Source: Symbiodinium natans
Lineage: Eukaryota; Sar; Dinophyceae; Suessiales; Symbiodiniaceae
Length of the DNA: 64,000 nt
Assembly: GCA_905221605.1 (NCBI GenBank)
Contig: CAJNDS010000058.1
Location: forward strand, 196,501 to 260,500
Direction of reading: 5' to 3'
Program-made: the position numbers and the translations under genes
In this document: piece by piece, positions 21,850 to 32,765 of the stretch
Layout of the letters: each line of letters begins with the position of its first letter
Numbering within the stretch: position 1 is the first letter of the stretch
Notes under the pieces: generated by a model
Database searches by the model: none
Seen by the model: the letters and a program-made list of their open reading frames with translations, nothing else
What the model was told of the DNA's origin: nothing

Positions 21850-24052
21850 TGAGAAGCTCCTGCCCTGAAGCTCAAACCAACCAACCCATGTGAATTAATG
21901 CTCGGTATTCTGCAGACTCACAAAGTGCCACGACACACGCATCGCAAGTCTCACCGTCACTGAGTCTGATTCAACGCCCACAAGCGACGACGGTTCTGCA
22001 CTTGGTGAAGAGGGTCCGCACGGACTGTGGCAGGCACGATTTCGCCGGCAAGAATAAAGCTGAGTACGATCCAAGGCGGCGTCAAAGCGCAAAGCTCGTG
22101 AGGTCCAATATTCCACGAGGCAGGAACGCGTGTCCCTGCCAATTTTGCTCGACACTAAACGCCTAAACATGCACGGGGCATACGGGACTTTTAGATAGCA
22201 GGCACGTGATTGTGCACGCGACCTATACGAAAGCTTGATGCTGCAATATATTGCACATGCATTGGGCGAGAGCACGATGCGGACCACAACGACCCCCGGT
22301 GCACGCCGTGCAGACACGGCAAACAAGGCGTATAGCGAATCTGAGAACCCCAAAGCGTGTCTGCACGCAATCCGCACAGTCTGGTGAAAGATCTTCAAGT
22401 CTAAACCATTTCCTCTTTCAATATCACTGTGCTACTTCGATGCGATTCCTTTTCGCTGCCCCCCCCCCACTGATAACGAGAGACCTCGTATAATCAATCG
22501 CATGCAGCGCCGGAGGGGCGGAAGGGCCAAGAGCTGTCAACACCCGTTACCCCAAGCCGCATGTGCCCAACGCTGGCTTCAAGCCTGCCTGAGTGAACTG
22601 ACCCTTCGCCAGATTCTCCAACGCACCATTGAAAACGCCCGTGAAGGCCTGAAAGCGGCGCTTCCTGAGCGGGGAGAAGAGGCCATGATGAGGACCCAGA
22701 GACGAAAAGCAAATTGGAGGTTTGAAGGGCCCCACAAAAAAGTACACAAAAAGAGTATTTGAAACAAAAATTGCCACATAGAGCTTTTGTGTTTGTTCCT
22801 CTCCTCTGCTCGAAGCGGAGCCTGTGCTTCTCGAAGAGAGAGAAAGAGTTCAACGTCTCTGAGAGCTGGAGGAAGAAGAAGGAAGAAGGAAAGGGGGAAA
22901 GCTTCAAAAGCCGCGAAACGCACAACCCGAGGTACCCGTCTCCCAACACCCAAAGCTTTCAGTCCCAATGCCCAACACCCAACAGCCCACATCTGAAGTT
23001 TGATTCTCTATCTGAGGCGGCCTAAGCTTACATCATGGAATACGAGGCTAAAGACCTTGTTTGGAACTACCAACAAGCCAATGCTTGAAGTAAAACAGGG
23101 AAACTTTCGATCGACAGGTAAGCGGGGGGTTTATTAAAAGACAAAAACCCATGGTCATTTTGGCTCGTTGTCTCACTCTCGGATGTTTCTTTGGAAGTAG
23201 GCTCCCTTCCCATCAAGGGCAAGCCACAGGCTTGCTTTGTTCGTGTTGAGGAGGTGATTGCTCGTCAGCAACTTTCCCTGCTTTTCCTGTCTCACTTGTG
23301 CAGCATCAGTTCACACGCAGTCTGCAACGTCTACCTGCTGCTACTTCGCAGGAGATGCGTAAGATACACAGAGCTCGTAAGATACACAACATCTGATTTC
23401 CAGCATCTCGGCAGTCCTAGCATAAACTGCAGGCAACATGAGATTGGGGCCACAGAAACTAGACAATGTTTTTCCGTCGTGCGCAAGGGCAAAGCCCGCA
23501 GTCCCAATCGCGCACACAGCCTGTAAACAAGAAGTAAAGAAGTACTGTGGGCCTTATTCGGAAGGGGGAGACCTGAATGCCCCCCCCCCCAATTAGGGTG
23601 GACGGGGCGGGGGGGCAAGAAGGCAGGAGACACTCTTTTCGGTGGGGCGCAGGCGGGGGGGGGGGGGGGCTTTAACTATTGATTCATCAACAAGGAACGG
23701 CCTCGAGTGACCCGTCGAAAAAATAAGGAGCTAGTTTTCATGACGGTTTCGCAAAGACAGCAAGTAGTGGGCAGCATGAGCAGTTGTAAAGCAATGATGG
23801 GCCCTGATCTGTTCGTAGATCTCCGATCAACCTTGAAGAGTTTTGCAAACAATATTGGACAATTGTAAGTTATGCTGTACCAGTCGGCCGAACGGCATCA
23901 TCATAAATCCTGGTACCTCTTTGTCTCTTTCTTAGTGGAGAGAACAGCGTGCAGCCATCTCTGTTCTCAGGTACCCCAACTCTCTGACGTCGCTGCTCTT
24001 GATTGTCGTGTTTCGAGAGGTGGGAAGATGTTGACACGTTCCAATGTGGGAA
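21850..24052. other. no recognised gene
   Basis: Frames of 75-170 codons overlap on both strands without motifs. Poly-G/C runs occur near 23580-23670. A spliced-leader-like word lies at 23149-23166. Confidence 0.45.
23149..23166 (+). other. partial match to the dinoflagellate spliced leader
   Basis: The 11-base core CATTTTGGCTC is exact. The seven bases before it match the dinoflagellate trans-spliced leader at four positions, and the three after it differ. It could be the decayed trace of a spliced leader from a retrotransposed mRNA, or chance. No paired intact copy is nearby. Confidence 0.25.
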
Positions 24053-25925
24053 TCACTGTGCGATTTGATCCCCGACCAGGGTGTAGAATGTGCAGATGAG
24101 CTGCTGAATCTTGCGCATCCGCTCAGCTTTCGATTCTTCTCGACTGCGCCTCCATTCAGTCACCACTCGTAGGAATTGTCGGGAGAGCACGGCGACCAGG
24201 AAGGACGATCCAAGGATCACCACGATGGGGCCCAGGGACTGCTCGACAAACTGCGGCCACTCCTGCGGCATGACCCCCCCTCCCCCCCCTCCCCCCCTCC
24301 CCCCCCCGCATCCATCTGGAGCAAGCTCCCATTGAAAGAGCAAAGAGGCTCCCATCAGCTCCGTTCAGACATCCCTCAAGCCATGGCGCATTGGCGCATG
24401 ACACACGCACACGTACACGCACACGCACACGCACACTTGGATACACAGGCCAAGCCTTACCCTGTGCTGTCCAATGGTCGAAAACCCCCAAGATGTGAAC
24501 AACTGTACATGGAACCCAGCGCCTCAAGGAGCAGTCCATTGTTTGGGCGCTCAATTGACGGCAACGGCTCGTCTGCAAGCTGCCGCAGTATCCTTACTCG
24601 ACGCATTTGTTTGACAAGGAACCAAGTTCCTTGGAGCCCAAAAAGGAACGATGAATGAAAGAAATTCTGCTGTGCTGAGCATCTCCGGCTTTTGCTGCAG
24701 CTTCTGCAAAACTTCGGCATCCTTATTGCCAAGAATTTCGAGCTGGTCCTTGCATGTTCACCAGAGCAAGTACTGTTCGTAGACATGGGCAAAAAGTGCA
24801 AGAGAGCAGTCCTCAATTCCAGCTTGCAGGTCACCGATCAGCTTTGACAGCACAACCTGATTCCAAGACAGGGCAAGGGGCGTAGCGTGCACTCGCAAAA
24901 GAATACTTCGCGCAACATGCATCTAACCAGGTGGTGCTCTCAGCATTTGCAGTTGCAAGCAGACCTACTGCAGCCGTCACAACAAACCTTTGCCTTCTAT
25001 GCTGTATGGCAATCTTCTGTGACTGTAAAACTGTAAAACTCCCCTGATCTCCCCTGCGACATTGAGGTTCTGCTAAGCGCACGGCATCGTCGGAGCGCTC
25101 CTCATCTGGTCTCAGGAGCCTCTCTGCGCCCGAGCGCAGAGACTCCAGCTTGGAGCCCAGCCCTGCCAGGATGGTTCCCAAGGCATTGTTGGACTCCGTA
25201 ACCTTGCGCGGCCAGGCAGAAATCTGGAAGTACACTCTGCCTTAAACTCTGCTGCATTCTTCCAAGTGGGCAACGTATCTTTCCTCTTGCAACTGACTTG
25301 CCACAAGGTCGGCATAGGTGGTGGAGTCCATCTTGAGACTCTGAGCCGGTTCTAAGTCGACATCCAATCCTTCCTCGCAGTGCTCGCGGATTGCTCGCAA
25401 CATGCAACACACACGTTCGCTCTGCTCCGTACAGTACGAACTACAAACTTTGGTTTTCGCAACGCAAGCCACTGCGCAAAACACTGTGGAAAGTTGCAAC
25501 ACCGATGGGGAGCTAACCGCGCCAAACACTGGAAGTGTCCTCAGGTTGGCCCTGGCTGACGAGCCCGGCTTTGCGTAGAAACAGCGCCCAGCAGAGGAGG
25601 ATGAAATTCAGGGACCAGCCCAAGGCGCCCGTCCATCGCCAGAATTGACGCCTTGGAGTCTTGAAATGCAAGGTACTTTCATGAAGACTTTAGAATGAGC
25701 TTCTGAGAAAGCAATGGAGTTGCAAGCATGCTTGCGCATTGAACTGCCTTAATGGAATCTAACATGCATCCAGAATGCTCACGCATGAAGCCATCGGTTC
25801 TGGCAGGCACTTTCTCTTCTTTCTCCTCCGTTTCCTCTTCGAGTATGTCCGAGATACGCAGCGTTTCACTCTCGTTGACTTTTGCCTCCAAGGTAATGAC
25901 TGGCATCAGCAGCTGTACTTTACAG
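24053..25925 (-). CDS. multi-exon hypothetical membrane protein
   Basis: Several minus-strand segments read as one protein in order. 25800-25925: VQLLMPVITLEAKVNESETL followed by an acidic stretch ISDILEEETEEKEEK. 25540-25665: FKTPRRQFWRWTGALGWSLN then FILLCWALFLRKAGL, a membrane segment with a basic flank. 25245-25400: LRAIREHCEEGLDVDLEPAQ then ADLVASQLQEERYVAHLEEC. 25080-25200: VTESNNALGTILAGLGSKLE then LRPDEERSDD. 24665-24730: DAEVLQKLQQKPEMLSTAEF. 24055-24270: EWPQFVEQSLGPIVVILGSS then FLRVVTEWRRSREESKAERM. Two membrane segments and charged helices are clear, but the family is not. Whether all segments belong to one gene is inferred from order, strand and spacing. Confidence 0.45.
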
Positions 25926-26599
25926 TAGTCTCAGTAGTCAGCGATGTTCGGAGTGACCAAGGTACTTTCGAAATAACTTTGTATTGCGCTGAGACCGACA
26001 TGTGGCCTGGAGGTATGGTGGCGGTGGGGGCCAGGCCGTCCGGTCGAAGAAATCCGAGTGCACCTTGCCCTCTATGTCTGTACTCCCAATGCTCGGTGTC
26101 TTCCGTTGAAGAAGCCGTTTGAAGCCTCGCAGGAACTGAAGCGGTCTTCTATTCCGCACGTGATGCAACGATGTGGAGAGCTGTTTGACGAATTCTAGAG
26201 TACCGATGTATCCTTAGCTCACCAGGTCACCTTTGAACGTGAACCTGTCCACGCTGCGAATCAAGCCTAAAGTCGGGCTGCGACATTCCAGCGTTTCTTG
26301 GCGTGCAGGCCTTGCTTTGCATGTATTTTCCCAGGGTTTGCTACGTCTTCTCACGCGTGACCAAAAGCAAGACAAGTACGTGCATTAAAACAATGCTGCC
26401 GGCATGGACTACAACCACGCCGTTTCCCTGTCACAGACACACGCAGGGTATATGAACAGCCTTTGGACATCTAGACATCTAGTAGGAGCTGTGCAGGTCT
26501 GTCGATGTCTTAGCGCGATGCTCCGCACAGACACTGATCCCGAGGTTAGCCGGTTAGCCATGGGGCATCAAAGACAAGAAAGCCAGCTACTGTGTGCAG

Positions 26600-27914
26600 A
26601 AAGGTCTGATCGAAGAACATCCCTCATGAAGACAAAGTCGTGCACTCCCCAAAGCAAATCCTCCAAATCGGTGTCTGCACGCTTTACACTGACAAAGCTT
26701 GAAAGGAGGCCTTGTCGGAGACCATTGCATGCCACACTCCCCTGGCGATGAGACCAAACACCTTCACTCAGCATTGGGGTTGTCAAGCATAGGGCATCTG
26801 GCAGACTGCGTCTGTTCTGCGCGCGCACACCTTCTCAAGACTTCCCTCTTCCAGACACTTCACCGACTTGGACGTATGAATTTCGACGACATCGACGGCA
26901 TGCTGGCCTCTGAAGTTGCATCCCCTGCGATACACAAGAAGGACGTTTCTGTCTTAACTGCGTCTTCGTGATGGGTGATCCAAGAGCCCCCACCTGCTCC
27001 ATCGATGCACGCCTGACATCGGCCTGAGGTTGGATCAACTTGGATCAACTTCCACGCGTGTTGCATCATCAGGCAGATTGTAGAGATGCATTCAACTCGT
27101 GGAATGGGCGCACCTGTACGGCATGCGCGGGAGCTGCGAAAGCTGCACAACCCCGGCAGCCTTGCCCTGGCCAGCGGAAAGATGCAAACCGCAAGTGATT
27201 GCAAGGGTCATGATATCGAGGAATTGGAGATGGCCCAGATCCTGGAAGATCAGCACACCACCCAGCGCCCCCGCAACCTCAGACAGACTTGGACTGGTAC
27301 CTGTGCAACGCAGTGCAACGCAGTGCAACGCAGTGCAACGCAGTGCAACGCAGTGCAACGCAGTGCAACGCAGTGCAACGCAGTGCTTCACAGAGATGCT
27401 TGTGCGCTTGGTGCCATGGCCCGCCGCGTGTGAAGGCGGCGTCTGTGGTGGCCCATAGGAACTTCCGGCATGATGCAGGCATGCCATCACTGCGCTCTGC
27501 GCATGCAGGTGTACGAAGAACACTGCTCAGCTCTGAAGAACAGTGTCTGTATATGCTTGTGTTGGAATCGAGACATGACTCGAGCACGAGGCCAAGCATA
27601 GTCAGACCACGTAACCATGGGACATGGTTAACTTGGGTCAGGTGTCTGCAGCAAGCTACTTAGGCCGTGCATGTTGGTGTGCATTTCGCAGAGCAGCCAG
27701 AGACATCGCCACAGGGGCACTGAAGTGTGAAGGGCTGCCATCCAAACAACATCAGCTGCGGGAGGTGATACCCTTCGCAGACCACCCTCCAAGTAAAGTC
27801 GGCGGTAATCTGCAAAAGGCATGCCTCGCGAAGAGACAGCATGACAACATTGAGCCTAGCAACCTGAAGCCCTGCAATGCTCTCAAGCCGCGCCTCTTTC
27901 TGGAGCTTCAACAT
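26600..27914 (-). CDS. hypothetical protein exons around a 10-bp minisatellite
   Basis: Minus-strand segments with protein-like reading: 27790-27914 (LKLQKEARLESIAGLQVARL), 27115-27280 (VAGALGGVLIFQDLGHLQFL then DIMTLAITCGLHLSAGQGKA), 26865-27000 (GSWITHHEDAVKTETSFLCI then AGDATSEASMPSMSSKF), 26600-26700 (VKRADTDLEDLLWGVHDFVF). They are ordered on one strand and may form one gene. The 10-bp array lies between the first two. I recognise no domain. Confidence 0.35.
27303..27386. repeat. 10-bp minisatellite (GTGCAACGCA), about 8 copies
   Basis: Near-perfect tandem array. The unit is not a multiple of three, so every frame cycles through all three phases and all stay open. Confidence 0.97.
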
Positions 27915-28096
27915 CAGGATTCACGGCGATGAGGAGTTGCTGGCAAGGAAGCACATATGTAGAATCCAATGAACCTCCCCCCCCCCCCAACCCCATCGAA
28001 AGGAAGGTCCTGGATTCTCAAATCATTCTGGGCTTTGAAGGCTGCAGGAACCATGAGACCCTCAGCGCACAGGATTTTCGAAAGAACCACATGCAT

Positions 28097-28170
28097 TCAC
28101 ACACACACACACACACACACAGAGACGCACGCATATGCATATATATATATATATATGTATATACACATAT
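28097..28170. repeat. CA then TA microsatellites
   Basis: About 12 CA units are followed after 20 bases by TA/GTATATAC repeats. Confidence 0.9.
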
Positions 28171-28569
28171 ATCCTAACACCCCCCCCCACCGCCAATATG
28201 AACACAACATGTGCTTTCCTTACATGTCGCCGCCGGAGACTGTGGTGGCGCAGAGGCGTGGTCACCAAAAACCGAAAAAGCCTGTAGCAAAAGAAAATAG
28301 ACACCAAAAACAACTACGAAAGAACAACAAACGAACGAAACCACAAGTACTCCAAAGCTGATAGTAGTCTCCAACTGTTTCGGAGGTGAATTCGGTTTAC
28401 ATGGCTGGTTTCGTTGCTTTGAGTTTTGTCCGTTTGAAGCACGAGGAGACCATGGTCTTCGATTTTTGTTCCGTGGTTCTCCGATGTTCTGGGCACGAGG
28501 CCTCCATGGTCTCCAATTTGCTTTTGGCTAGTCGGTTTGAGCAAACTAGACCCTAGCCATGAGGAGGCG

Positions 28570-29000
28570 GAGTAGTCTATCTAATGCCGAATTGCAGCCA
28601 AACAAGACATGTAGTCTCTACCATTTATACAAGTCTGCCCTCTCCATTTAAGTGCACTGACTGAAATTACCCATGTTAATAGCTAGGAAGCAGTGGCAAA
28701 GCTTCTCCTCATTGTACAAGTCTGCCCCTCTGATTAATAGCAAAGTGAGCAGGAAAGCTGATCCGCCCAAGGGCTGATAGTCTACCCCTCAGATGAGCAA
28801 CACAGTGGTTTCGTATGGCAATGATCTTGTATCGTTGGAGTTATAGAGGAGAGCCAACTCCCGTCTATAAATACAACTGCTGCCTAGGACTTTCCAGCTT
28901 GGACCGTTGAGTAGACTAAACAAACTAGCCCCAGATTATCAGGAAGAATGAAAATCTAGCTCCAGCCAGCTGCAGTAACAACAAACCCATATTATATGAG
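28570..29000. repeat. diverged tandem repeat with AGTCTGCCCCTC words
   Basis: Related words (AGTCTGCCCTCTCC, AGTCTGCCCCTCTGA, AGTCTACCCCTCAGA, CGGCCCCTCAGA) recur at intervals of about 60-200 bp, each followed by AT-rich sequence ending in AGCA(A/G)(A/C)GTG-like words. This suggests an old degenerated repeat. Confidence 0.35.
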
Positions 29001-29412
29001 GCGGCCCCTCAGAATGATAACAGCAGAGGCCACTCCTACGACTCTAGCTCGCTAAAATTTCTGCAACCCTTGAATCAATTGGTCTGACTTGGGGTCGACT
29101 GTACGACATGAACTGATTATCTTGTCCTTTCGCCATTTCAATAAGCGAAGACGTTATGTAACCAAAGAATTTGTTCAATTTGGCTCTTAATTGCAACCGT
29201 CTCACCCTTGCATGCAACGATCGTCTCTGCAATGTATTGGCATATGAGTGGGCTACACTATGTAGGAGCCAGATAAGATTCCTTCACACATAGTTTGAAC
29301 TGGGTCATGTGGGAATGCTGTCGCGGAGACACAGAGGTATATGGCAAAGCCACGGAGAAGGGGTGTACTAGCGGCCTCAGGGCGGGAAGGGAAAGCCCAC
29401 CCTGGACCACAG

Positions 29413-29645
29413 ATACATATATATATATATACATATACATATACAGATGCATACGTACATGTAGACTCTACACACATATATATATATATATATGTATATG
29501 TGTGTGGAGAGAAACAGATATTGATTTGTCGGCTATTGATGTTTACTTGTTAATATTCATCTATTTTCATGTGCAGAATCAGAATGTTGATGTGTATAAC
29601 ATATGTATAAGTACCATACATACATACATATATATATATATATGT
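29413..29645. repeat. TA-rich microsatellite blocks
   Basis: Three blocks of TATA/CATATATG repeats at about 29413-29445, 29470-29500 and 29612-29645. Confidence 0.9.
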
Positions 29646-29847
29646 ATCTCTCTATCTACGAATACAAGGCATATGTGTCTTCATAGTTGTAGAGATCTGT
29701 TTTCTTTTAACTCCATAAATTTATTGTTTTCATGTGTACTAAAAACAAAAAGTGGTGCTCGCGAAGTTCTTCAAGCCTGCAAAACACCAACCCGCCGCAT
29801 AATGAGATGCAGCTCAGCTTGCGCAAGATTCGTGATCATCCTCTGGC

Positions 29848-30025
29848 CTTAAGCTGATCGGTGTTGTACATTGCCTCGCCGCCCTCGGTGCTGACTTGAA
29901 GCTCGTTGAACTCCTGAGGCGAAAGCGCGCACATTATCTCTCCGGGTTACGGCCCTTGCGTGTCAGTCTCAGCGCGCCTTCAAGTTCAGAATGCCATCCT
30001 TGTCGACGTCGAACTTCTCAAAAAT
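29848..30025 (-). CDS. EF-hand calcium-binding protein (two exons)
   Basis: Minus-strand exon 29978-30025 codes IFEKFDVDKDGILNLK and ends at a GC donor. Exon 29848-29913 begins after CTCAG and codes EFNELQVSTEGGEAMYNTDQ, ending LK at another GC donor. Joined, they give a canonical EF-hand loop: D-V-D-K-D-G-I-L-N-L-K-E, with Asp at positions 1, 3 and 5, Gly at 6, the hydrophobic at 8 and Glu at 12, followed by the exiting helix FNELQ. EF-hands bind calcium, and proteins carrying them act as sensors or buffers. Only one hand is seen; others may lie in unassigned exons. A protein-like exon upstream at 30151-30411 may belong to the same gene. The split of the loop at its last residues by a GC-AG intron is what hides the motif in simple ORF scans. 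Confidence 0.72.
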
Positions 30026-30150
30026 CTAGCATGAAAACACGCTGCTGAATCACAAGTACGCTCAGTGGTTGCCTCATGGTAGTCTGTGCCACAAGCCACA
30101 AGCCACAAGCCACAACACACAGCTCTCGGCAGTGTGAGACACCTTTCTGG

Positions 30151-30411
30151 TCACATCGCTGTCCTCCTTAAAGATGCTTTGACTTCATATCCAGAGTCTT
30201 TGAGCCGGTGGAGTTCACTCCTTTCAGTGCGCTTCGCCCTCAAGCTGCTGAACGCTTCAACATGCCCCAAGAAGGCACAAAAAGGCATTCGGAGCACACT
30301 GCGAGTGCCAAAGTGGCTTGAAAACCCGCGATCATCTGCGCCAGTGCGGTACCAAGCCACACCAGTCCCAGCTCGGAGCTCGGACAACGAGACATCTTGG
30401 ACATCTAGCAC
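30151..30411 (-). CDS. possible exon upstream of the EF-hand exons
   Basis: An 86-codon open frame reads LDVQDVSLSELRAGTGVAWY then GADDRGFSSHFGTRSVLRMP, and later SLRAKRTERSELHRLKDSGY. The composition is balanced and protein-like. The first codon is GTG, so it is not a start. It lies about 130 bases 5' of the EF-hand exon on the same strand. Membership in that gene is inferred. Confidence 0.4.
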   Translation of the reverse strand: MLDVQDVSLSELRAGTGVAWYRTGADDRGFSSHFGTRSVLRMPFCAFLGHVEAFSSLRAKRTERSELHRLKDSGYEVKASLRRTAM

Positions 30412-30720
30412 CCACTTCTGCTAGCCGGCTCACATCTTGTCCTAAGTTGTCCTAGTCATTTCTAATCTCTTGTTTGGCCGTCCAACAGGTGTGGGTGAGA
30501 CACGAGGCAAAAAGGAAGGTATGTTTGGAAATCCCATGCTGCCCACAAACCAGGGCCTGTCAGTCCAAATGCCTAAGGCGGTCAGGGTGTGAAGACAATT
30601 CTTTGCTTCGAATAAATGCTTCTAAACATGCTAGCGACTTGCACAGGCACCTCAAGCCTTTGCCGGGAGCACTACGAACACAGGAAAACTGGGAGGGTGG
30701 GGATATTCTGCAAAAGCGCT

Positions 30721-32765
30721 TTTTGTACTTCACACGCTGCCGCGGGCCAGCATGCCCGAAGAAGTATACTAAGCCAATCTCATGGTTCTGCGTGCTTGGA
30801 GGAGTCACGCTTCCCTAGACAGCCATCTTTCAGTACCGGAATAACAACTTTGCTCAAACAATCTTGTTAACTTCCGAGACGTCTACTCAACCCTTTATAT
30901 GCCCAACCCTATATACACCTTAGAGCTACTGGCACTTGAGGAAGAGAAGGCTGCCTTTAAGGGATCAGAAGGTCTTGTCAAAGCTCTCACGTCTGTCACT
31001 TCGCCCCGAAGGGCATCTCCTGAAGCGATCAAGAAAATGATGCTCGGTCTTCTCGGTACTCAAGCAGGCGCACATCTTGCAATTCAAGGAGTCACTTGGT
31101 CCTGGATACAACAGTCAATCTGTCCTCAAGGAGGCTCCTGTCCTGCATTCCACATGCAAACTGGAGACTCTTGGCAAAGAAGCCGGACCTATCCATCTGT
31201 CTGCACTCCAAGGTCTCCAAGGTCCTGGTTCTGTCCGTCTCTACCTGGAAAGCCCGAAGAGAGCATCACACGGCTCAGAAAAGCCAACTCGGGACACTGA
31301 ACAGAAGCCAACTGTACATCACAAGCTGTCTCTACTGGTGCAATCCAAATCACTTGGCTTGTTCGAGGACACGCATTGCTTCATCCACCTACACGACAGT
31401 GAGAATGTCTTCGAAAGAACACGTCTCTATATCTTGGGCTGCAACACAGCCACAGCGCCTGCCTTCGCCTTGAGCTGGGGCGGGCTGTCCAACAGGATCA
31501 ACAACTCAGAGTTGTCCATCTCGAGCATCATGCCTGCTGACGAGAAGGATCGCTTAAAGCTGATCGCAAATATTCGCAAACCCTCCGGTTTCCTCTCCGG
31601 ATCCCGCCGGTCCTGTGATCTTGCCCGCCAGCTCGGGCTGGAACTTGGAGATGGCCGGGAAAAGCCGCTCACCGATCATTTGTTTCTGCACCTGAGCTTC
31701 GAATCTTGGATAGCATCAGCACGTGCAGCAAAAGCTCTCGAAGATGCGAACTCATACTCCTACTCTTCCGAGTCCAAAAGAAAGCGCAACAGCTTGGCGC
31801 TCTCAGCCTCCAAGCCTCCACAGAGAATGAAGGTCCCGGCACGGACCCAAAAGTCACGACCCGTGCATGAGAAGGTCGCACTGGAAGACGCAAGGCTACA
31901 GGATCTTGAGTCTTGAGCCTTGAGGCCTCCAGGAAAAGTCTCAAGGAGATTATGAGGATTTCGCAGTGGCGCTTTCACGTCGCCACATGTGTCGCGCTCA
32001 TCGCTGGTCTTCGGATCCGAGAGGCACCCTCCACCCCGACTCAGGGAAGTGTCCATTCCACTGTCAAGGTTAATAGCAACCCTTGCTTAGGGTGCCAGCA
32101 TCTTTTAGCGATCAGGGTGCTCTCGCCACAACCAGACTGGGCGTAGCACAAACCAAAGTCCCATCACTGTGGCGGAAACAAGCTTCTACTTTTCTGGCTT
32201 GTCGCGCTTCTTTGCCAACGTCATCGAGAAAACGAGGGTTCGGCTGCCCAGAGAGCTTTCTGGGTTCGGGCACCAGATACGACAGCATTCAATCTTTCAA
32301 TCTACGAAGAATTTTACGAACATCCTTACGGTGCTTTCAGCGTGAGCTCAGACCCTGAAAAGCTGCGAAAATGCCCAGGCATCTGCCGTCACGACTTGGA
32401 GACGTTGACACGCTGTGCTCGGGCCAATTAAGATGGTTCTTGCTGGGGTGCGTAGTCCTTCGACGCTCAGCAAGATGACGACTTGTGATTGCTTTTTGGT
32501 AGGGTGATCCAACCTTCCCCGTGCGCTGCAGGCTACGAGTGCACTTGTTCATAGTGCTTGCCCTGTAAATACGTTTGTGAGCCCGTCTTCTCCGCGGTGG
32601 TTCTGCGCATGCGCTTTGCTCGGACTCTTCCTCTCAGACTGTGCTTGGCTAAGGCAAGTGCTGGTGGCGGAGCCGCAGCAAGGGCTGCTGCTGTCAGTTG
32701 CTGCCCAGATCCTTTGCACGCATATGTATATGTATATATATATATACATATCTATATATATGTAT
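30721..32765. repeat. segmental duplication, copy A (carries the poly(A)-binding protein 3' end)
   Basis: This block matches 60368-62262 in the same orientation about 29.6 kb away. Both begin at TTTTGTACTTCACACGCTGC and end in a TA/GTATATA microsatellite. The match is nearly exact across the MLLE exons and intron (31310-31730) and looser, with indels, at about 31050-31300 and 31730-32640. Confidence 0.95.
31427..31691 (-). CDS. PABPC: MLLE (PABC) domain exons of the poly(A)-binding protein gene
   Basis: Exon 31613-31691 codes [20 protein letters not shown] then LAGKIT. A 79-nt intron (31534-31612) starts GA and ends CAG. Exon 31427-31533 codes [19 protein letters not shown] through AVAVLQPKI and a TAG stop. 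This matches the C-terminal MLLE domain that binds PAM2 peptides, including the KITGM-LLE signature, here KITGMMLE. Reading may begin slightly upstream (FEAQ before VQKQ). The stop comes directly after the last helix, so the protein has almost no tail. The exon pair lies inside duplication copy A. Confidence 0.92.

Larger units (their letters stand above)
27915..29847. other. no gene seen; AT-rich and microsatellite-bearing
   Basis: More AT-rich than its surroundings, with CA and TA microsatellites at 28097-28165 and TA blocks at 29413-29645. A loosely repeated block lies at 28560-29000. Frames of 60-185 codons here follow the repeats and show no motif. Confidence 0.5.

Noticed and set aside
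26850-27300. STAS-like domain in LGHLQFLDIMTLAITCGLHL
   Set aside because: There is superficial similarity only, and the conserved Asp-Ser phosphorylation motif is absent.
12612-27386. CRISPR arrays at the tandem repeats
   Set aside because: The repeats are directly adjacent with no unique spacers, and the gene structure is eukaryotic.
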